A stretch of DNA of 50,404 nt from Bacteroidota bacterium (GTDB lineage Bacteria > Bacteroidota > Bacteroidia > Bacteroidales > F082). Position 1 is the stretch's first letter, and each line of letters begins with the position of its first letter. A program made the translations under genes and the position numbers. The notes under the pieces are model-generated. The model was given only the letters and a program-made list of their open reading frames with translations. It had not been told where the DNA came from and searched no databases. The stretch spans positions 14,175 to 64,578 of the forward strand of contig NYYH01000013.1 in NCBI GenBank assembly GCA_002686705.1, written 5' to 3'. Below are positions 26,520 to 36,121 of the stretch, piece by piece.

Positions 26520-29500
26520 TCACAATCCCACTTTTCCATTCTTCTTTAGCAAATACAAATAGGCATCTTCTAAATTAGCCTTGACTGATTGAGCTCCTTC
26601 AACAGGTGGCTCATCCGCCAAGCATCTAACTTTTATTATGTCCTTTTCGCGAATGTGATAAATAATTGTTAATCTGTTTCTTATTTTTTCAAATTCAGAA
26701 ACGGGCATATTAAGTGTCCAAATTTTACCTTTAGCAATATCTGCCATGTCAATAGGCTTGCCAAGATAAACAACTCCTCCTGTTTTCATTACGGCAACCC
26801 TGTTACATGAACTTGCTACATCTTCTATAATATGAGTTGAAAATATAACAATCCGTTCTTTGCTAAGCTCAACCAACAGGTTCCTGAATCGTATACGTTC
26901 TCTTGGATCCAATCCGGCGGTGGGCTCATCAACAACTAAAATTCGTGGTAGATGTAATAATATTTGAGCAATGCCTATACGTTGTTTCATGCCACCTGAA
27001 AATGAACCGATTTTTTCATCTTTATTTTCGTACATATGAACAGCTTTCAAAACGTATTCAACCCTGCTGTTTCTGTTATCTTTATCGTAGAGCTTTTTAA
27101 GAATGCCTATGTAATTAAGGAAATCCCATGCAGTCATGTTTTCGTACATTCCAAACTCCTGCGGAAGGTATCCGATAAGGCCTTGAAGTTCTTCACGTTT
27201 CTCTTTCAGATCTATCCCATTTATTGTGATTTGTCCGTAACTGGGTTCCAATATTCCACAAATTACTCGCATTAAAGTAGACTTACCTGCACCATTTGGA
27301 CCCAATAAACCAAACATTCCATTTTCAATATGGAATCTAACACCGGTTACTGCTTTAAATGGTGTCTTTTTCTTTCCAAGCAAGGGTATCACTAAAACAA
27401 ATCTGTAGAATATTTTTCTAATACCCTTGAATAATCCTTTTACCCGATTTACATCAACTTTATTTTTGCGCAAGTTAGTAGCTGTATTTTTTATTGCTAC
27501 TGCAAGATACCAGATAAGACCCATAGGAATAACTAGTCCGGATAATGAATAAATATCATAGAAACTATACATTGCAACAGCAGGAAATCCCCAATAAAAA
27601 ACAGCAAATACAAATCGGTTAATTATTCTTAACCACCTGCTAATATGTTTCGAAGAAAAATAAGTAACTATCGGAGACCAAAAAACCAGAACAAGAATGT
27701 AAAAAACGATCTGTAATATAAAATACCAAAATCCACTTTCGAGATGGTAATAAATAAAGTAATATGAGAATGCTATTACAGGTAGTTGCCATAAAAGTTG
27801 AGCAAATATATTTGTAGTAGTTGTAGAATTTTGAATACCAAGCCGCTTTCTAATATTTAATCCTGATTTCCATTCACGCATAAAACGATTATCCCAGTCG
27901 TAAATTTTTACAATATTGCGTATCTCTATTCGCAGAGGTTGATTATCACCAATGAGCTTTTCGTTTGCTTTTCTCAGACTTGTTTTTATGAAGTATATTG
28001 ATGCAGGAACAGTTATTATTAATAAGAGAAAATAGATTAACTGCCATACCTTACTGTCAACCTCCATATAAATAATGTATGTGCCAACAATCCAAAGTAT
28101 AGCTTGTATTATCTTAATTAAAATATTCTGCTCCTTCATCCAGCTAATGGACGATTTAAGGCCTGAATAAAATGTTGGAATGAAAACAAGTGTTAGTATT
28201 GTACTTAAGGCTAAACCTCCAATAACAGTTATTGCAAAAGGAACACCTATTTGAGTAACATATTCAGCCTTTCCCATTGCCAATGGTATTAATGCAATAA
28301 TTGTGGTAATTGCTGTAATCAGAATTGGTCTTACTCTTGCCAATCCTGCTGTCATTAAAGCTCTTGATTCACGGTAACCCCGTTTCTGAAGTATCCGTGT
28401 ATAATCGATCATAATTATGCCATTATTAACTACAATTCCAAGCAATATTAAGAAACCGGTAAACACATTGGCATTCATTATTGAAGTACCGGTAAGTATA
28501 AGCAATATCAGTGAACCAATTGCTGCAAGTGGAATTGAAAACATCATTACAATCGGCATTGTAAACGATTCGAAAACAGAAGCAAGGATCATGTATATTA
28601 ACAATACAGCCATTAACAATAAAAAGCCAAATTCTCCAAGTGCACTATCCTCGTGTATAACTTCAACAATCTCATCTGAACTCATGCTAATACTGGCAAT
28701 AAGATCATCCACTTCTGCTCTAGAAGCTTCAAGAATATCCTTCTCATCATTAACTTCATCCAAGAATTCATAAACAATCTCAATTCGCTTTTCCTGATTA
28801 GTACGCTTGATTGTTGAGAGTCCCGTGGTGAAGTTAAAATTGCTGATATTTTGTAGTTCAAATACTGAGCCACTAGCACCCTTTACATTGAGTGTCTTCA
28901 GGTCGTGAATATTTCTGCTAGTGATATTTTCGTCAATATTTGGCATTTTGATTTGAATATCATAGTCCTGATTTCCTTGTTTAAAGAATACACCACTTGA
29001 AAATTCAGGCTGAAATGAATTAAGTTCTGATAATACAGATGTTACCGGAATATCGTATAATGACATGAGTTGTTTGTCGAAAATTAACTGTACTTCAGGT
29101 CGTTTAGCAGGCTGCCTAATATTGATGTTTTTGATGGAAGAAAGCTGTCCCAGAAAATACTCAATGTCCTGTGCTTTATTAAGCATTTGATCAAAGTCCT
29201 GTCCTTTGACAATAACTTTTTCCTGCTGTAAACCGATTCCCAATATTCTTGCCATGCCGTCATCATCATCAAAACCGCCACTTCCAAATCTTCTACCAGT
29301 TGCCGGTGGATCCCAGTCAAATCTTGCTTGTTTGAAATCTTCCAAACTTTCAATTATATCATCTTTAATACCAGGAACATCCATGTTTCTAATATCCCTG
29401 TAATCATCTGACAGAGTAACAGTTATTACAGCCTCCTCCTCATAAATCTGGCTTAGGATATCTTTCTTTTCCTTTAGACTGTCGAGTTTATTCTCTACAT

Positions 29501-31232
29501 CAGCAATTAACAGATCGGTATTTTCCAAAGTTGTTCCACTCGGCATTGTGACATAAAGTTTGAGATCCTTTATTTCCGGTTCTTCAGAAGAAAAAGTACT
29601 TATGCCCAAGCTTATTAGTAGTGCTATGAAAAATACACCCAGCGCTCCTGGAATTACTCTGGCGGGATTACGCATACTCGTTTTCAGAAAGACCAGATAT
29701 ATTTGAATTAACCTGTTGTGATGTGATATACGTTGGAAAATAGCTGTATTTGAAACTTTCTTCAAACTAAGGAAAACATAAGTTATCATTGGAATAAAAA
29801 GCAGTGCAACTGCAAGTGAAACCAATAGAGTTGAAATTATTGAGACCCCAATATGTTTACCCAACAATCCGATAAAGAAATTTGTTGAAAATACAAAAGG
29901 AAGAAATACAGTAACCGTAGTTAAAGTGGCAGCGATTATTGAACGTGCAACTTCTTTTGTTCCTTGAATAACCGCTGTGGCTGTGTCAACATTTTTCGCC
30001 GCCAAACGATATATATTTTCAAGTACTACAACACTATTATCTAACAACATTCCTATAGCGAGTGCCATACCAAGAAGAGTTAAGCTGTTGATAGTAACAT
30101 CGTATGCATAAAAGAAGTTAAATGCTGTAAATACAGAAATAGGGATTGCCAATGCTACAGCAATTACAAGTTTGAGATTTCTCAGAAAAACCCAAAGGAT
30201 AAATATTGCTAACAAACCTCCAATAAGAGCTAGCTGCATGATTAGATCGATGTTTTTCTCCATTATGTCAGCAGAATTATTTTGAATAACTAATTCAATA
30301 TCCTTTCTGCCAAACTCTTCGTTAATCAGGGCAATTTGTTTCTTAACAATTTCAGCGAGTTCTATTTGGTTTACCTGTGAATCACGGGTTAGCTGAATAG
30401 TTACTGATTCTTTACCATTCACCCTGCTATAAGAATCCTGTTCTTTTAACCCAAAGTGGATTGTTGCAATATCTTTTAGTTTGATGTTGTCGGCTTCATT
30501 AACAACAACTTCATATAGTTCGTTAAGGTTCACAAATTCCGAAACAACATTTACCGAATGTAACTGGTTATTTTCAGTGACTTTTCCAACAAAGGTTCTT
30601 GCAAGACTGTTATTATTTAAGGCTGTACGAACATTAGCAGGTGTAATATTATAACTATTGCAAACATCTTCTTTTAATATTATGTCGACAGATTTTTCTC
30701 TGCCTCCAAAAATCTCAGCATTTGAAATACCGTTAATATTTTTAAACTTGCTAATTATTTCTCGTTCAACAACATTTCTTACCCGATCAACGCCACCACT
30801 ACCACGTGCCTGAATCGTCATAAACATATTGTTAAGCATCTCCAAATCGAATTTGAAAACTTGTACCATAAATTCTTCAGGTAAGTTTTTTTTGACCCCA
30901 TCGATTTTTTCAATTAGCTTCAAATAAGCAAACTTTATGTTTGTTGATTTATCATAAGAAATTCTAATTGTACCCTGCCGTTGCCCAGCTGATGATTCAA
31001 TCTTTTCAACACCTTTAAGTGTGCCAATAGCCCCTTCGATTGGGATAATGGCTTGCTTCTCCATGTATAGAGGATCAACTTCTATTATGCTTCCAACATT
31101 TACAAAAAGGAAAGGAATTTGCGCGTTTGGATAGAGCTCAACTGAAAGTTGCTTATATGAAAACCAGCCCAGCATAGTAAGTCCTGTAAAGAGCATGGTA
31201 ATAAGTACTTTCCTTTTGATTAAGAAGCTCAT
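26520..31232 (-). CDS. RND efflux permease fused to ABC ATPase
   Basis: A single uninterrupted frame of 1570 residues. Residues 1 to about 1025 are a complete AcrB-class RND permease: N-terminal helix, two porter/docking regions and twelve helices, with the proton-relay segments GMLLDNSVVVLENIY (about 390-405) and GIVVNNGIIMIDYT (about 933-945). Residues about 1030-1270 add roughly six more hydrophobic segments of unassigned type. Residues about 1280-1570 are a complete ABC ATPase: Walker A GLLGPNGAGKST (about 1307-1318), signature FSGGMKQR (about 1410), Walker B ILVVDEPTAGLDP (about 1430), H-loop IFSTHI, and a C-terminal extension. The ATPase resembles the free ATPase at 40983-41867. It would couple to the small ABC-2 permease next door and to the MFP/TolC genes upstream. 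RND proteins normally end near residue 1040, so the fusion is exceptional. Confidence 0.93.
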   Translation of the reverse strand: MSFLIKRKVLITMLFTGLTMLGWFSYKQLSVELYPNAQIPFLFVNVGSIIEVDPLYMEKQAIIPIEGAIGTLKGVEKIESSAGQRQGTIRISYDKSTNIKFAYLKLIEKIDGVKKNLPEEFMVQVFKFDLEMLNNMFMTIQARGSGGVDRVRNVVEREIISKFKNINGISNAEIFGGREKSVDIILKEDVCNSYNITPANVRTALNNNSLARTFVGKVTENNQLHSVNVVSEFVNLNELYEVVVNEADNIKLKDIATIHFGLKEQDSYSRVNGKESVTIQLTRDSQVNQIELAEIVKKQIALINEEFGRKDIELVIQNNSADIMEKNIDLIMQLALIGGLLAIFILWVFLRNLKLVIAVALAIPISVFTAFNFFYAYDVTINSLTLLGMALAIGMLLDNSVVVLENIYRLAAKNVDTATAVIQGTKEVARSIIAATLTTVTVFLPFVFSTNFFIGLLGKHIGVSIISTLLVSLAVALLFIPMITYVFLSLKKVSNTAIFQRISHHNRLIQIYLVFLKTSMRNPARVIPGALGVFFIALLISLGISTFSSEEPEIKDLKLYVTMPSGTTLENTDLLIADVENKLDSLKEKKDILSQIYEEEAVITVTLSDDYRDIRNMDVPGIKDDIIESLEDFKQARFDWDPPATGRRFGSGGFDDDDGMARILGIGLQQEKVIVKGQDFDQMLNKAQDIEYFLGQLSSIKNINIRQPAKRPEVQLIFDKQLMSLYDIPVTSVLSELNSFQPEFSSGVFFKQGNQDYDIQIKMPNIDENITSRNIHDLKTLNVKGASGSVFELQNISNFNFTTGLSTIKRTNQEKRIEIVYEFLDEVNDEKDILEASRAEVDDLIASISMSSDEIVEVIHEDSALGEFGFLLLMAVLLIYMILASVFESFTMPIVMMFSIPLAAIGSLILLILTGTSIMNANVFTGFLILLGIVVNNGIIMIDYTRILQKRGYRESRALMTAGLARVRPILITAITTIIALIPLAMGKAEYVTQIGVPFAITVIGGLALSTILTLVFIPTFYSGLKSSISWMKEQNILIKIIQAILWIVGTYIIYMEVDSKVWQLIYFLLLIITVPASIYFIKTSLRKANEKLIGDNQPLRIEIRNIVKIYDWDNRFMREWKSGLNIRKRLGIQNSTTTTNIFAQLLWQLPVIAFSYYFIYYHLESGFWYFILQIVFYILVLVFWSPIVTYFSSKHISRWLRIINRFVFAVFYWGFPAVAMYSFYDIYSLSGLVIPMGLIWYLAVAIKNTATNLRKNKVDVNRVKGLFKGIRKIFYRFVLVIPLLGKKKTPFKAVTGVRFHIENGMFGLLGPNGAGKSTLMRVICGILEPSYGQITINGIDLKEKREELQGLIGYLPQEFGMYENMTAWDFLNYIGILKKLYDKDNRNSRVEYVLKAVHMYENKDEKIGSFSGGMKQRIGIAQILLHLPRILVVDEPTAGLDPRERIRFRNLLVELSKERIVIFSTHIIEDVASSCNRVAVMKTGGVVYLGKPIDMADIAKGKIWTLNMPVSEFEKIRNRLTIIYHIREKDIIKVRCLADEPPVEGAQSVKANLEDAYLYLLKKNGKVGL

Positions 31233-31377
31233 GGTTATTAAATGGTTGTAGTTGTTAACATGGTTGTCATTGTTGTCTGGTTATCGTTGTTGTCATATGT
31301 TGTTATTGATGGTCATTTGCTTTGCGTCATTAAAATTCATTTAGTTGTCAATAATATGTCCTGATTCCTATTATCAA
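31233..31377. repeat. Low-complexity GTTGT-rich spacer
   Basis: The gap between ORF6N and the RND-ABC fusion contains a run of irregular GGTTGT/GTTGTC units on the plus strand (about 31233-31315; ACAAC on the coding strand) immediately upstream of the fusion start. No gene or hairpin terminator is visible. It might be slippage-prone DNA or the scar of an insertion. Confidence 0.45.
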
Positions 31378-31913
31378 CTATAATTCATTTTTTCTTTGAT
31401 ACCCGATTTTCTTTTTTGGTAGTGGGTTTTCTTGCTTTTCTATGAGTTCATCAAGATAGCTGAATACCAGTTCAATATTTTTATCCTGATTTTCAAGTTT
31501 CTTTTTAATTTCTTCAATTTCAAGTTTTACATTTAAGTTATCAGTAAGAACTTGACGAACTTTTGTGAATATTCGCATAATTTGGATATTTACATTTATC
31601 GCTTGCTCACTATTTAAAACACTTGACAACATTAATACACCATGTTCAGTAAATACAAAAGGCAACTTTCTTCGTCCACCCCAACTTGATGTCGCAATTT
31701 GCGATTCAAGTTTGTAAATTCAGGCTCTGACAACTGGAACATAAAATCTTCAGGGAACCTTGAAAGATTGCGCTTCACCTGTTCATTTAATCTTCGAGTT
31801 TCAACTCCATAAAGCTCAGCCAAATCTCTGTCTATCATCACCTTTTGCTTCCTAATAAAATAAATTTTCGTTAATATTATTTCTTCCGGTATTGTAATTT
31901 TATTATCTGTCAT
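31378..31913 (-). pseudogene. ORF6N-domain protein, frameshifted
   Basis: The N-terminal piece from ATG 31913 has the ORF6N/KilA-N type start: [37 protein letters not shown] and [14 protein letters not shown]. The expected continuation, [20 protein letters not shown] then [16 protein letters not shown] and a C-terminal coiled coil ending PKKKIGYQRK, is in the neighbouring frame. Restoring one A in TTGAATCGC (about 31704-31708) joins both parts into a normal protein of about 178 residues. ORF6N domains come from phage/virus Bro-type DNA-binding proteins and are common in Bacteroidota as stand-alone genes. The ATG lies 2 bp after the RND stop codon, inside an efflux operon, which is an odd place for it. 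Confidence 0.85.
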
Positions 31914-31915
31914 TT

Positions 31916-34900
31916 TTATTGCTTTTTACCAAATAAATATTCTTTCCCTGTTTCAAAAACATAATAAACACAAGGTATTACGACTAGTGTTAACAGGGTT
32001 GAACTTATTAATCCAGCAATTACCGCAATTGCCATTGGTGAGCGGAGAGCAGCACTCTCTCCCATGCCAATTGTAAGTGGCAACAAGGCCAAAATAGTTG
32101 TTATACTGGTCATAATAATTGGTCTGATACGATTTTCTCCGGCACTTACAATTGAATCGTGTATTGATTTGCCAGCTGCTCGAAATCTGTTTATTGCATC
32201 TACAAGTATGATTGAATCATTAACAGCAATTCCAGCTAACATTATTATTCCTATGAAAGCCATTATACTCAATGGTTTACCTAGAAAATAAAATGCCCAA
32301 ATAGCACCAACACCCGCCAATGGTATTGTAAGCAGAATGGTGAAAGGGTGAATTAATGATTCAAATTGAGATGCCATAACCATATAAACCAGAATTATTG
32401 ATAGCATTAATGCAAAACTCAAATTCGACATGGCCTCTTTACGTTTTTCTTCCTCACCAATTATACTTATTTCATATTCGGGAGGATAATCGGCTTCATT
32501 TATAAGAACTTCTACATCATTAATAACCATATCAAATGGAACTGATCTGTCGATATCAGCACTTATTTTACCAATTCTGTTTTGGTTTCGACGAATAAGT
32601 TGTTTTGGAGATACGGATTCTTTAATCTCAGCTATCTCATATAATGGCACTTCACCATCATTAGTTTTAAGCGTTATTGAGTTGAACTCATACTTACTAA
32701 TGTCAGGCATTTTAACAGTAATATTACTCATCTCACCCTTGTTTTCATATTTACCTGCGCTTTTACCCAGCAGGATATCTGTCAGTTGTGAGCTGATATT
32801 ATCAACTGTTAGGTCATTAATTCCAGCTTTGTACCTGTCAATAATGACATCTATTTCAGGAGCGCCCTCTTCAATGCTTGTTTTGGCATTGGCTACAAGC
32901 GGTAATCTTCCAAGATTGTCTTTTATATCAAGAGATATCCTGTTGATTTCCTGGAGGTCATCGCCCTTTACTTCAATTACAAGAGATGCTGTTTCAGCTC
33001 CCATGGTTGACATTAGGGCTGTTTCATCACGAATAATAGAAATTTCGGCATCCGGAATTTTACTAAGTAAATCGCTAGTTGTATTAATAATTCCTTCTGA
33101 TTGCTCAAATGCACTTTCTGCAATTCTAATTTTAATAACTGCAGTATTCTCGTTTTTAAAAACAGATTTGTCTGTTTCTGTCGAAGCTTTTCCAATTGTA
33201 GTATAAATTGTTTCAATTTTATCTAAAAAAGTTTCTTTTATTAGTAATTCTATTGCTTCGACAGTTTTTGATGTCCTTTCGAGTTCTGTACCTTCTTTCA
33301 GTTTTATGTCAATACTAAATTCATTGGTTCCTCCCCTAGGCAGATATTCGCTTCCTACGAATGGTAGTATCATTATGGTGCCTATAACAATTATCGCAGC
33401 AACTATTATAACTACAAACCTAAATTTAAGGATATTGGATAGAGTCTTTCCATACCAAATAAAACGTACAGATTTTATTACTTTTTTTGTTGATTTTTTT
33501 GCATGAGTAAAATTAAATAGCATAGGTATAACCAGAATGGCAACAAAAAGTGAGGCCAATAATGAAAATGCAACAGTCCATGCCTGATCTTTAAACAGTT
33601 CTCCGGACGCTCCGTGTAGGTAAACGATGGGCAAAAACACAACAATTGTAGTTAATGTAGAGGCAACAATAGCACCGCCAACCTCAGCCGTACCGTTTAT
33701 AGCAGCTTCTTTTACAGTCATTCCTGTTTCCATATTTCTGAAAATATTCTCAACAACAACAATTGCATTATCCACTAACATCCCAGCTCCTAAAGCTAAA
33801 CCACCAAGTGTCATTATATTTAGGCTTAATCCATTAAAATACATGAGGTTAAAAGTGGCTATAACTGATATTGGGATTACAAAACTGATAATCGCTGTTA
33901 CCCTTAGTCTTCTCAGAAATATATATAGAATAAATACAGCCATTAATGCACCCAATAATGCAGTTTCCTCAACCTCATCGATTGCAGTACGGATAAATTG
34001 TCCCTGATTTTGAATCACAATGAAATCATAACCCGGTAATGCCTTTTTGATTGTTTTAAATGATTCCAACAGTTCATCAGCAGCCGAAACAGTGTTATAG
34101 CCAGTTTCCTTGTAAATTGATAAGCCGAGACAACGTTGTCCATTAATGCGTACAATATTAATCGGTTTTTTATTTATAAAACTAACTTTGGCAACATCTT
34201 TAAGAAATACAGGTATTTTCTCATAACTAGTTTCATTATTTGATTGAAAAGAGTTTTCATCTGGATTTGATTGACTGTAACCAATTATAACCTCCTTTAG
34301 TTCGTCTATATTATCAATGAGAGAAACACCCTTAATAATATATTTCTTTCCCATTTCAACAATAGTACCTCCTGATACATTTCTATTTATATTTTGTATT
34401 TGTTGCACTATCTGTCCGGCCGTTATTCCATATGCATCTAATAAGTAATTGTTTGTTTCAATCAACACTTCCTTTTCTTCAGCACCGGTTATCACAACAT
34501 CAGCAATACCATCTAGCCGTATAAGTTCGTTACGAATATAATTTTCTCCAATTAGCCTTAATTCATCCATATCTGTAATCTCAGAGTTAAGCATTCCAAC
34601 AATCATTATTGGAGTTGCGTTTGGATTGTGTTGGCTAATAGTGAAGTCATCTATATCTGAATTCTGGCTGTAGGAGGTAAGGGCTTTCTGCAGGTCAAGG
34701 AATGCTTCATCCATGTCTTGCCCCCAATTATATTCAACAGTTATTTGTGCAGAGCCTACCATGCATACAGAACTTACTTGCTTTACACCTTTTTGTCGAA
34801 TACTTTGCGCCTCAATATTCTCAATATATTGTTTTTCAATTTCTTCGGGAGGCTTTTCTCCCGCAGTAATTTCGATGAATATTCGCGGAGCATTTATATC

Positions 34901-35017
34901 TGGTAACAGATCAATACCAAGTCTGCTAAATGAGATATACCCCAGAAGGATAATCGCCACCACCATCATCGAAACAGTAACAGGATAATTTACCGAAAAC
35001 TGAGTTAGTTTTTTCAT
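31916..35017 (-). CDS. RND efflux permease (HAE-1/AcrB-type)
   Basis: A 1033-residue inner-membrane pump of normal RND length, beginning [20 protein letters not shown] and ending after the twelfth helix. Visible features are [19 protein letters not shown] in the first porter segment, the proton-relay helix [16 protein letters not shown] (about residue 410), and [17 protein letters not shown] (about 928). The AcrB Lys of the relay is replaced by Asn, as in other Gram-negative and Bacillus relatives of this subgroup. It works as a trimer with the membrane-fusion lipoprotein (43 bp upstream) and the TolC-like channel. Together with the RND part of the fusion protein it might form a mixed trimer, as MdtB and MdtC do. 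The substrate is unknown. Confidence 0.95.
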   Translation of the reverse strand: MKKLTQFSVNYPVTVSMMVVAIILLGYISFSRLGIDLLPDINAPRIFIEITAGEKPPEEIEKQYIENIEAQSIRQKGVKQVSSVCMVGSAQITVEYNWGQDMDEAFLDLQKALTSYSQNSDIDDFTISQHNPNATPIMIVGMLNSEITDMDELRLIGENYIRNELIRLDGIADVVITGAEEKEVLIETNNYLLDAYGITAGQIVQQIQNINRNVSGGTIVEMGKKYIIKGVSLIDNIDELKEVIIGYSQSNPDENSFQSNNETSYEKIPVFLKDVAKVSFINKKPINIVRINGQRCLGLSIYKETGYNTVSAADELLESFKTIKKALPGYDFIVIQNQGQFIRTAIDEVEETALLGALMAVFILYIFLRRLRVTAIISFVIPISVIATFNLMYFNGLSLNIMTLGGLALGAGMLVDNAIVVVENIFRNMETGMTVKEAAINGTAEVGGAIVASTLTTIVVFLPIVYLHGASGELFKDQAWTVAFSLLASLFVAILVIPMLFNFTHAKKSTKKVIKSVRFIWYGKTLSNILKFRFVVIIVAAIIVIGTIMILPFVGSEYLPRGGTNEFSIDIKLKEGTELERTSKTVEAIELLIKETFLDKIETIYTTIGKASTETDKSVFKNENTAVIKIRIAESAFEQSEGIINTTSDLLSKIPDAEISIIRDETALMSTMGAETASLVIEVKGDDLQEINRISLDIKDNLGRLPLVANAKTSIEEGAPEIDVIIDRYKAGINDLTVDNISSQLTDILLGKSAGKYENKGEMSNITVKMPDISKYEFNSITLKTNDGEVPLYEIAEIKESVSPKQLIRRNQNRIGKISADIDRSVPFDMVINDVEVLINEADYPPEYEISIIGEEEKRKEAMSNLSFALMLSIILVYMVMASQFESLIHPFTILLTIPLAGVGAIWAFYFLGKPLSIMAFIGIIMLAGIAVNDSIILVDAINRFRAAGKSIHDSIVSAGENRIRPIIMTSITTILALLPLTIGMGESAALRSPMAIAVIAGLISSTLLTLVVIPCVYYVFETGKEYLFGKKQ

Positions 35018-35060
35018 AGTCCTTGCTGTTGATTTCTTAATCTTGGTTCGTAATTGATAA

Positions 35061-36110
35061 TCATTTTACTACCTTAACTTTAGATCTATTACGTAAAGTC
35101 TCAAACCCTTTGGTCACTAGTTTTTCTTTTGGCTCGAGTCCTGAAATAACTTCCACATACTCCGGGTTTTCAAGTCCGAAGGATATAATACGTTCTTGTG
35201 CAAGTCCTTTATCAATAACAAATACGGTATTGCCTCTTTGTTTAGAAAGGATGATATTTTTTGGTATGACGATTATGCTGTCTTTCGATGCTACAATTAT
35301 TTCCCCTTTTGCAAACATTCCGGGCCGTAATAATAAATCAGAATTGCTAATACTTACAACCGCCTTAAATGAACGTGACTGAGGATCGATGGCTGGTGAC
35401 AATTGCGAGATTATTCCGGTAAGTGTATCATCAGGAATTGTATAATTCATTATTCTTACTTTTTGACCAACGTTTACAACATCAATACTTTTCACGGCCA
35501 GGTTCAGGTCCATTAGCAAACTACTATAATCCATTATTTTTACCATCTCAGTACCAGGATCTATTCTTGTTCCCGAAGTAATATATGGCAACTCCACTAT
35601 TATCCCAGAAAATGGTGTCACAATTTTCATTTTTCGTAATCTTATGAGAGCATCATCATAGGAGTATTTTGAGTTTATATATTCGATTTCTGAATTTTTG
35701 AGTTCACTTAGTGTAACGCCCCCTTTTTTGTAAAGAGATTTTTGTTTATCAAAAATTTGTTTTGATATTTCTAGATGAAGTTCAAGGGAGGAAATTTTAA
35801 TATTATTTTCGTATTCATCATCCTCAATTTGAATTATCGCGGTGCCAGTCTTAACATAATCACCTAGTACATATGGTTTACGTGTTGAAGGATTTTTCAG
35901 CAACTTGTATTTACCTCCAATTTCCGATTTAAGGATAACCTCCTTAAGCGGGTTTACTGTTCCGGTTGTTGATATGTATTCTTCAAGTGAACCAGGAACT
36001 AATTCCGTTACAGAAACAGGTACACTAATGTCTTTGTTCAAATCCTTGGTCACATCATCGCATGATGTCAATACAATGGATATCAATAATATAATAGCAA
36101 TTCGTTTCAT
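35061..36110 (-). CDS. Membrane-fusion (periplasmic adaptor) lipoprotein of RND system
   Basis: A 349-residue HlyD/AcrA-type adaptor. The N-terminus is a lipoprotein signal (IAIILLISIVLTSC), so it is anchored by acylated Cys. The biotinyl-lipoyl half-motifs flank a short helical hairpin: ISTTGTVNPLKEVILKSEIG on one side and MKIVTPFSGIIVELPYITSG on the other. The hairpin (about residues 95-140) is short. A beta-barrel follows (VGQKVRIMNYT, LRPGMFAKGEIIV) and the membrane-proximal domain ends the chain (GLEPKEKLVTKGFETLRNRS). It bridges the RND pump and the TolC-like channel, whose genes flank it within 11 and 43 bp. Confidence 0.93.
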   Translation of the reverse strand: MKRIAIILLISIVLTSCDDVTKDLNKDISVPVSVTELVPGSLEEYISTTGTVNPLKEVILKSEIGGKYKLLKNPSTRKPYVLGDYVKTGTAIIQIEDDEYENNIKISSLELHLEISKQIFDKQKSLYKKGGVTLSELKNSEIEYINSKYSYDDALIRLRKMKIVTPFSGIIVELPYITSGTRIDPGTEMVKIMDYSSLLMDLNLAVKSIDVVNVGQKVRIMNYTIPDDTLTGIISQLSPAIDPQSRSFKAVVSISNSDLLLRPGMFAKGEIIVASKDSIIVIPKNIILSKQRGNTVFVIDKGLAQERIISFGLENPEYVEVISGLEPKEKLVTKGFETLRNRSKVKVVK

Positions 36111-36121
36111 ACAAGTATATT

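Noticed and set aside
33627..34007. Long plus-strand open frames opposite the RND pump genes
   Set aside because: They mirror hydrophobic codon patterns of the RND genes and have no independent support.
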